A DNA stretch of 62,717 nt, taken from assembly GCA_025526915.1 (NCBI GenBank), contig JAHLKH010000166.1:1-62717 (forward strand). Reading direction: 5' to 3'. The notes under the pieces were generated by a model. That model searched no databases. It was not told the DNA's origin and saw nothing but the letters and a program-made list of their open reading frames with translations. Position 1 is the first letter of the stretch; each line of letters begins with the position of its first letter. The translations under genes were made by a program, and so were the position numbers. This document shows positions 56,653-62,717 of this stretch, in pieces. Source of the DNA: Entophlyctis helioformis. Lineage: Eukaryota; Chytridiomycota; Chytridiomycetes; Chytridiales; Chytriomycetaceae.

Positions 56653-57222
56653 TTGAAAGTCACGCTCAAGTCAGCCAGCAAGTGCGACACGACCGCCATC
56701 TACACTGCGTTCCAGATGCAGAAGACAGCCATATCAGTCGCGATAGTCTTTGACCCGCGACGCTCGGAAGGTGCACGGTTCCTGATGCTCTCTCGTGTGG
56801 GCGGCATCTCCACTGCTCGCCGTGCCATCAACGCCAACCTGCTCGACCCACCCACCCGTTTGGCGACGGTTCATGCTGCATCATGTGCGGCGAGGATCTG
56901 GAAGCACGCTGGAGATTGCGCACTTTGCGCTCGAGTGCACAGACGAGCGGATGTGGCTATTCGTACGGCGCATGGGCAGTGTGACTTGGACGCATGGCTT
57001 GCAGCTGCACGCGCCATTGCAACAAACGAGAATGTGGGACAACCACAAACACGGCATGCTGTAGTGCACAGCGTGCTTTGTGGAGATCAAGACCCATACT
57101 CATGCCAGGCTCCTTCATTCAAACAGCCTCTGGCGGGGAGCTCAGCTGTCTGGCATCATGACGCTTGGATTGCCAACACAAGAGGCCCCAAACGCGATGC
57201 CACCTCATCTGCTTCTGCTTGA
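56653..57222 (+). CDS. Unidentified ORF beside the element
   Basis: Open on the plus strand from just right of the element. A second frame inside it (GSGSTLEIAHFALECTDERM, WLFVRRMGSVTWTHG) looks more protein-like than the longest ORF, so an intron or frame break is likely. No domain recognised. It might be a host gene whose 5' part lay across the insertion site, or spurious. Confidence 0.25.
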   Translation: MKVTLKSASKCDTTAIYTAFQMQKTAISVAIVFDPRRSEGARFLMLSRVGGISTARRAINANLLDPPTRLATVHAASCAARIWKHAGDCALCARVHRRADVAIRTAHGQCDLDAWLAAARAIATNENVGQPQTRHAVVHSVLCGDQDPYSCQAPSFKQPLAGSSAVWHHDAWIANTRGPKRDATSSASA

Positions 57223-59071
57223 TATCATTCGCTGGTGCGGATGGCGCCATCTTGTTTGACGCGGCACCAACGCTGTCCATGCTTGCTCTTGCTGTGTCTA
57301 CCGGCTGTGCTGGAGCGTTGAGCATGCTGCCCATGGCCACCAGGCTGTCGTCTGCATCGATCTTGACCACGGACGCGAGGGCATCCAGCGTGATGGGCTG
57401 GTCGGTGCTGGACGACATGATGAACGTCAGCAGACTGACCACGTCGCCCAGATTTCTCTTCGCTGCGGGTTGATGCTCAGCAACCGCTTGACGGCAGCAG
57501 AGCCGATGGTTTGACCCAGATCCGGCCTTGGCAGCGGTAAGTAGTGACATGGTTGTCAGCCGTTGCAATGCCACAACAGGGCTGGTCGTGGCGGCATCTG
57601 TCTTACCATCCATCTCTTGCGCACAGGCCGCGCCGAGCAGCTCGGTCATGAGGTCTCGGACGGGATCGGGAACAAGGCCCATGGGCAGACGCTTGATGCG
57701 CGACTTGATGTAGTTGGCAAGCAGCTCGCCCGTGAGCGCTGTTTGGCCATTGGCGCGAACAGCCTCGAGTCCGTTGTCCAACAGCAGCTGGCGGTCCTTG
57801 AGCGCGCCAGCCTGGCGGAACCACTTGCCAGACACTCGCACCTCTGCGTGGCATTCGGGTGGCATTGTTGTTGTTCGTGTTGCGGTTGTTGTGAGCACCA
57901 TTCAGCGACAGAAACGGCATGCTGCGTGTCGGTCGCACCTGAATCAGCCATCCGGCTGCTCGTCAGATGCTCCTTGGCCAGTCGCACTTCGCGGACATCG
58001 GCGACGTCTAGCCGTTTCTTGATGCGGTCCATCTGCGTGTACAGCTTGTCCATGGCTGCCACTGCTCCGACTGTGAGCGATGGCTCGCCGTGGCCGAGTC
58101 TGTGCCGAGAATGCCGCAAGCAAACTCGATCGCCTCCCGCCTGTCCGCATCCGACTGGCAGTCGACATCGCACGGCATGTGCCATGGCCTTGACTGTCTT
58201 GAGAACCAGCCGGCTGAACTCTGCTGCTGATGTGGGACTGCTGTTACTGTTGCTGTCGCTGTTGCTTGCGTGATACGCGGTTTGACCACTCTGCCCAGCA
58301 TCGATAGCGTGCCGCAGGTACCCGTGCATGGCAACCTGGATGCGACGCTGCAGCCTGTCGTGGTCGATATGGACGGCCGGCTCCGTTTGCAGAGCAGCCA
58401 GCACATTGAAGCACTCGTGTGCCAGTGCAGGCGGCTAGCAGCATGCGCGTGTCAGTCTTGCTGCCCGGCTCACTCGCCTGCTGCCAAAGTGATAACATGG
58501 ACACGCACCAGTTGAACGAGCGATGCCGCATGCGAGATGAAGACGGCCAGATGCTCGAGTATCCATCTCTGCGGGCGTTGGACCGCGTCGTCGTCATCAT
58601 CGTTGTGTGTTGTTGCTGCTGCTGTTGTTGGGACGGCCCTTGAGCGGTGGCTAGCAATGAGCATATCGAGCATGTCTGGCACAGACACCTTGCGAGGGTC
58701 GACGAGGTGGCTGTGGTTGCCTGCGACGATTGACGGTACAATATGCTGATGCCGCCACCACGAGCGAGAACGTTCTCTCGGCACCAGGTGCCGTGACGAT
58801 AAGACTGGCGAGACGAATGGCAATCCAGTGTTCTGCGGCACCGTTTGCGAGAATCAGCAAGATGCCTTGTGTGCCAGCAACGTGACTGGAACGTACCACC
58901 AGCAACAAGCGTCTCGAGCGACTCGCCTGCCCGAGCATGTTGTGTGCGATATGGCTGGCGAAACGCCCTTCGCTCTCTGTTGTCACTGCTGGTGCTGGTG
59001 TTGCTACTGCTGCTAGCCGCTGCTGTCATGGTGCTTTGTTGTTGGGGGATCGGACGCGACAAACACGGCAA
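57119..59071 (-). CDS. RhoGAP-domain protein
   Basis: The C-terminal half matches a RhoGAP fold: EVRVSGKWFRQAGALKDRQL (E-G-x-FRVSG-like helix), LLANYIKSRIKRLPMGLVPD (the LK-x-x-LR-x-LP-x-P-L helix), AVKRLLSINPQ and LGDVVSLLTFI, and ITLDALASVVKID (NLA-x-V region). The classical Arg-finger lies in the first segment, where Arg is present. The N-terminal half is helical with a Gln run, an Asp run and a Ser/Asn stretch. At least five single-base frame breaks (about 57440, 57930, 58080, 58450, 58800) make the model approximate. It would switch off Rho/Rac/Cdc42 GTPases. Start taken at the frame open from 59071; uncertain. Confidence 0.55.
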
Positions 59072-59147
59072 GGAAAATAGGGCATTTACTGCGCGCGCGC
59101 TCGTTCAACCAGATCGGAGATGGAAAAGAATGCGTTTGAGGAGAGCA

Positions 59148-60049
59148 TCATCGCATATTCCGATGCATTGCGAACCATCTGGTTGCGTCCTCGGGGTTCA
59201 GGCTCGCGACCAGCAAGGCAGCAATCGCGTCCGTCTTGGCCCTGCCAACCGCATTGTGGGTAAACTGCGCAGCGCCATGGGCAAGCATCCACTCGACAAC
59301 GTGCAAGTGTCCCTGCTCAGCAGCCAGTCGATGGCGTTTGCTGTGCAACCCTCTTCACGAGCCCATAGCAGCCACTGGACAGTCGCGAGATGGCCGCCAC
59401 GCGCAGCCAGATCAACAGCCTTCTTCGAGGCACGCGCTCCCTTGCTGGTCAGCAGCTGCACAATGCCGAGATGGCCACACGACGCTGCCAGATCCAGCAC
59501 ACGTCCGCCAATGCGGGCGACTTTGGGAGCCTTGTCGAGCTTTGCAACCGTAACCAGCTCGTTGGCGAGAAGATGCATCAGGAACATCGTGTATCCATGC
59601 ATCACTGCCATTGTGCCAAGTCGGACGGCCGGGTACAGCAGTGCACAGTCGAACCAGCACCGCTGCATGGGAATGTGCATTAGCAGAGACTGCAGCGTCT
59701 GGTTGGCCAGGTGCAGCACGCGGAACCGGTTGAACATGTCGCGGGTTCTGATGTGGCCAAGGTCCGCAAGCGTGAGATGGTCAGCGGCCGGGAGCCCGTG
59801 CAGACTGCCTTGCCAGTCCATCTTGAACCCGTCGGTCCAGATGGCCTTCTTGAGCGAGTTGGAAAGGCCGTGCTTGTTGCCCAGACGACGGTGGAGATAC
59901 TGCGTTAGAGGGCCGGCACGCCCGAGGATCATGGTCTGGAGAGCGGCCGGATACAGGTCCCACACCGATCGCCTTGGATCTGCGTGCTGCCTGGAGCCGA
60001 GCGGCTTCTGTGAAGCGTAGTCCTTCGGGCTTGGCTGAGATTCAGGCAT
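59148..60049 (-). CDS. F-box-like protein with ankyrin repeats, paralog B
   Basis: Starts MPESQPSPKDYASQKPLG. An F-box-like segment (VWDLYPAALQTMILGRAGPL) precedes KMDWQGSLHGLP, the counterpart of DLDWQGDLQRLP in the gene at 45828. Ankyrin-type repeats: AASCGHLGIVQLLTSKG, DLAARGGHLATVQWLLW then AREEGCT, and after one frame break near 59350 AAEQGHLHVVEWMLAHGA. The stop is at 59148 (WFAMHRNMR). Shorter than paralog A (three or four repeats). Clearly related to it and probably derived from the same expanded family. Confidence 0.75.
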
Positions 60050-60613
60050 CGGCACTGCGAGACGCGTCGCGATGGGCAACACCGAGCAGACGGACGGCGG
60101 CGTTGCTCCAGGAACAGGAAGGGAGCAACCACATCAACGATCACAACGGTGGTTGGCCACAACATGGGAGGCTCGGCGGCTTTTAGCAGCACCTGCAGTG
60201 GCGGTTGACAGGGTGGAGACCAGTAGCCAAGCTGGCCACAACTGCATGCTGCTGCGCCAGTCGATGTTCACTGCCAGACTGTTGAGATGCTGGCTGGATC
60301 CGGCCACTCCCACTTTGCCAGTGCTGCGTGATACAATCAGCGGCTGTAGCGGCTTCATGCATGTCTTGGGATTGTCCTTGAGGTCGCTGTCTGGGTCGTC
60401 GTTGGAAAACAGCATCGCTAGTCTCATTGCTGGATGCCGCGAGAGCTGCTGCTGGCGAGTGTCTGCAGTCGGCTGCAAAGCAGGAAGAGTGGCTGGCAGG
60501 CCGTTGCGACGCTCCCTGGACCAGCACGACTCTCGCTGGCCATTGCAGCCGTGTGCTCTCGTGCGTGTCTTTAGATGTGCGGTAATCAATCCCAGACTTA
60601 GACCAGATCCTCT

Positions 60614-61861
60614 TCAATCCACACTGTTTACCGTGCTTGAACACGGTCTCGTACACGAGCACAGCAGCGCCGTTTGTTGGCGCTGACCGCAGGAAGGATG
60701 GCAGGAACCCGCGGTAGAAGCCGCGATGCCTTCTGCTCTATACATGCGCCGCCGCACCACTCTCTGATCGTCAACCGCGGCAGGTTGGCCGGATGGGTCA
60801 TGATTCTGTTCTTGATGGCGTCTGTCGACAGGGTAGGATGGCACCACACGGTCAGATCCGAAACAGCAACTAGAAACGCATGTCTCCGCCACAGACCTGC
60901 TGGAAAGCTGATGGTCCAGAACGTGTTTGGCAGCCAGAGCACCGGCAAAGAACGGCACCATGGACGAGTTGACGCCCATCTTGTTCAGCTCGTTTGTATA
61001 GACCTGTGACAGCGACACGAGTCAGTCGCCCAATCCTCCGCGTACCGCTCACCATGCACAGCTCACATCGTAGCTGCCCCACAGGACCAGAAAGAACGAT
61101 CGGAACATCAGGCATGCTCCCAGCCACGCCACAACCCAGACACGCCGTCCGCCCTGATGATCTGCCGTGCACAGTCAGCGGCCCGCTGTACGTCTTTGTT
61201 GCTGCGTCGTACTGCACTTGCAGCCGGCCCTTGAGCAGCTCGATGGGCGTTGCCACAAACGACACGACCACGCTGCGCCGATGCCCGCGATGCCCTGCTG
61301 GACGCTCGTCAGCTTGACAGAGGGATCGTCGCCCTGCAGACACAGCCGGAAGTTGTTGAGCGAGCCCATTTGCACCGAGTCCATGATGGCCAGCCGAGCA
61401 GCGGCGGCGTGGCGCCTTTGTACAGCGCTCGGAACCTTCTGGTGCGCCATGTCGCATTCACGGCACGGCACGGCGTGAGTGGCGGGATCAGATCGCATCA
61501 GATCGCCAAGCAGGTGCATGCAGGTGCATGCAGGTGCGTGCAGGACAGCCGTGCAGACGGGCGGGCAGACGCACCTTGCGCACGGTGGTGACCAACAGTC
61601 GAGCGGGCCCTTGAAGCGGCCGTGGCCGCCCTGCGTCTGCATGCGCACCTTGATGGTGTCTGGCCCAGCATCCGTTCAGCGTCTGTCTGTGCGGGCGGGC
61701 AGCGTCTGTGCGGGCGGTGCATTCAAGCTGGCGGCAGGCTGTTACCGAATGGGTGGCCGACCACCAGCTTGGTGGCGCCGAGAGCAGGCCGGCCAGGAAG
61801 CCAATCCACCGCTCGACGGGATACCCGGCCTGTCGGGCCGTGTCGCTGCTGGCTGCGACAT
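60614..61861 (-). CDS. Mitochondrial SLC25 carrier (carnitine/ornithine-like)
   Basis: Pieces in order from about 61861: GFLAGLLS and GATKLVVGHPF (repeat 1 start), DTIKVRMQTQGGHGRFKGPL, the GWAIMDSVQMGSLNNFRLCL block, VATPIELLKGRLQVQYDAAT, KTYSGP (repeat 2 signature), MVPFFAGALAAN-x-FWTISFP, DAIKNRIMTHPANLPRLTIR (repeat 3) and RGFYRGFLPSFLRSAPTNGA. The three P-x-D/E-x-x-K signatures and spacing are SLC25. PIELLK with LQVQY and the WAIxDS...GSLHNY-like block points to the carnitine/ornithine subgroup; the substrate is not determinable here. Four or more introns and several frame breaks; both ends approximate. Confidence 0.7.
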
Positions 61862-61899
61862 GAGCGTGCAGATCTGGCGTCTGTTTGGTCGATTGCACG

Positions 61900-62717
61900 T
61901 GAAGCTGCGCGAAGGGATAGAAGGACAAAATGCGATATATTATGTAACGATATGGCCGATGCTGCTTCTCTTCACGGCATCGACTGGATGGCCTCGACCA
62001 CGCCGCAATCTCGGCGTCGGCCGCGCACATACAGCACGCCGTGCCGTCGCACACGCGCATGATCGACTCTCTGTAGAACACCCATTCGGCGTCGTCACAA
62101 CCGACGGCGCGTCTCCCGACGAGCGGTCGCTCAGCACCACTGGCAGCATCTCCGCGTGTACGAGACCCGGTCAAGTCCCCCAGCACGCCCGCTGCCGAGA
62201 TCCGCCGAGCCCAGCCGCAAACGCAAACTTTGATGAGCTCCACGCTGCCGCGTGCGTCCCTTGGAGTTCGTGCACCAGCAGAGACGTCGGAAGAAGGTAC
62301 AGCGTGCAGAGCTTGCCGACCGTGCGCGCAACGCCATACACGGAATCGCGCGCCGCCCGCCTCGATCTGGCGCGCAGACCGGCCGTACGTCGACTCGTCC
62401 TTCATGAGGTTGAACCGGTACTCGCGCGTCTGGTTAAACACCGTCTGCCGCGCCTTGGCGATCTTGTAGTGGCACACGAGGTACGGGTCGATGCCGGCAC
62501 GGCCGTCAGGTGCTCGACGTACTTGACGGCACGCATCTCGATGCCTTCGCTCGACGCACGAGCGGCGCGCGCGGGATGTCGGTGCCGTGGCGGGCCGTCA
62601 GCGTCGGTGCTGGTGTCGCCGACGTGAAGATGAGGCTGACGGCGCTGGCGCTGGGTGCGCGGCTGCGTGGCAGCGGAGCTTGCGTGAGAAAGATGCTGCC
62701 GATCGAGCTCGCGGATC
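61900..62717 (-). CDS. Unidentified protein, truncated by window edge
   Basis: Minus-strand coding is suggested by EIRAVKYVEHLTAVP-like and YLVCHYKIAKARQTVFNQTR then EYRFNLMKDESTYGRSARQI, followed in another frame by VARTVGKLCTLYLLPTSLL. These read as a helical or amphipathic protein with frame breaks near 62500 and 62345. I do not recognise the family. The 5' end lies outside the window and the stop is not certain. Confidence 0.35.

Overview
The window is nuclear DNA of a GC-rich, compact eukaryote. Genes are split by short introns (about 75-200 nt, GT-AG with CTGAC/CTAAC-like branch sites) and often sit head-to-head about 100-150 bp apart. An intraflagellar-transport gene (IFT88) together with fungal-type genes (mitochondrial phosphate carrier, ALG13, BNA3-like aminotransferase, Ras) suggests a flagellated early-diverging fungus, most likely a chytrid. 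That placement is inference. Single-base frame breaks occur all along the window, including inside conserved housekeeping genes, so much of the frame disruption probably comes from consensus indel errors rather than gene decay.

Layout. 1-6.4 kb: a large coiled-coil protein (minus strand, running off the left edge) with 20 near-identical 39-residue repeats. 6.5-15.7 kb: a tandem array of six paralogous type I membrane proteins plus one truncated 5' fragment. They share a signal-peptide exon, usually a Lys-Arg site, a six-cysteine ectodomain, one membrane span and usually a Pro/Gln/Tyr-rich tail. A 1.84-kb segment of the array is duplicated. 15.9-28.6 kb: phosphate carrier, a Cys-rich probably surface protein, ALG13, proteasome regulator PI31, Integrator subunit 6, complex I subunit NDUFA13 and a kynurenine-type aminotransferase. 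30.4-35 kb: a very low-complexity Ala/Ser/Pro/Gln/His-rich protein. 35.2-43 kb: IFT88, cytosolic seryl-tRNA synthetase and fibrillarin. 43.9-49.3 kb: a C2H2 zinc-finger protein, an F-box-like/ankyrin protein and a Ras GTPase.

49.4-56.6 kb is the most interesting part: a 7.2-kb element with imperfect terminal inverted repeats, flanked by TA on both sides and inserted 76 bp upstream of the Ras start codon. All its coding sequence is on the plus strand. The 5' half carries acidic motifs of an XPG/FEN1-like nuclease. The 3' half encodes a Fanzor (eukaryotic TnpB relative) with a RuvC-I-like aspartate, a CPQC...CIPC zinc ribbon and the HRD-x4-ATNI RuvC-III motif. The last 200 bp, from the Fanzor stop to the right terminus, contain two hairpins and are where a guide (omega) RNA would be expected. 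No DDE transposase was recognised.

56.6-62.7 kb: an unidentified ORF, a RhoGAP-domain protein, a second F-box-like/ankyrin protein, a mitochondrial SLC25 carrier and an unidentified gene cut by the right edge.
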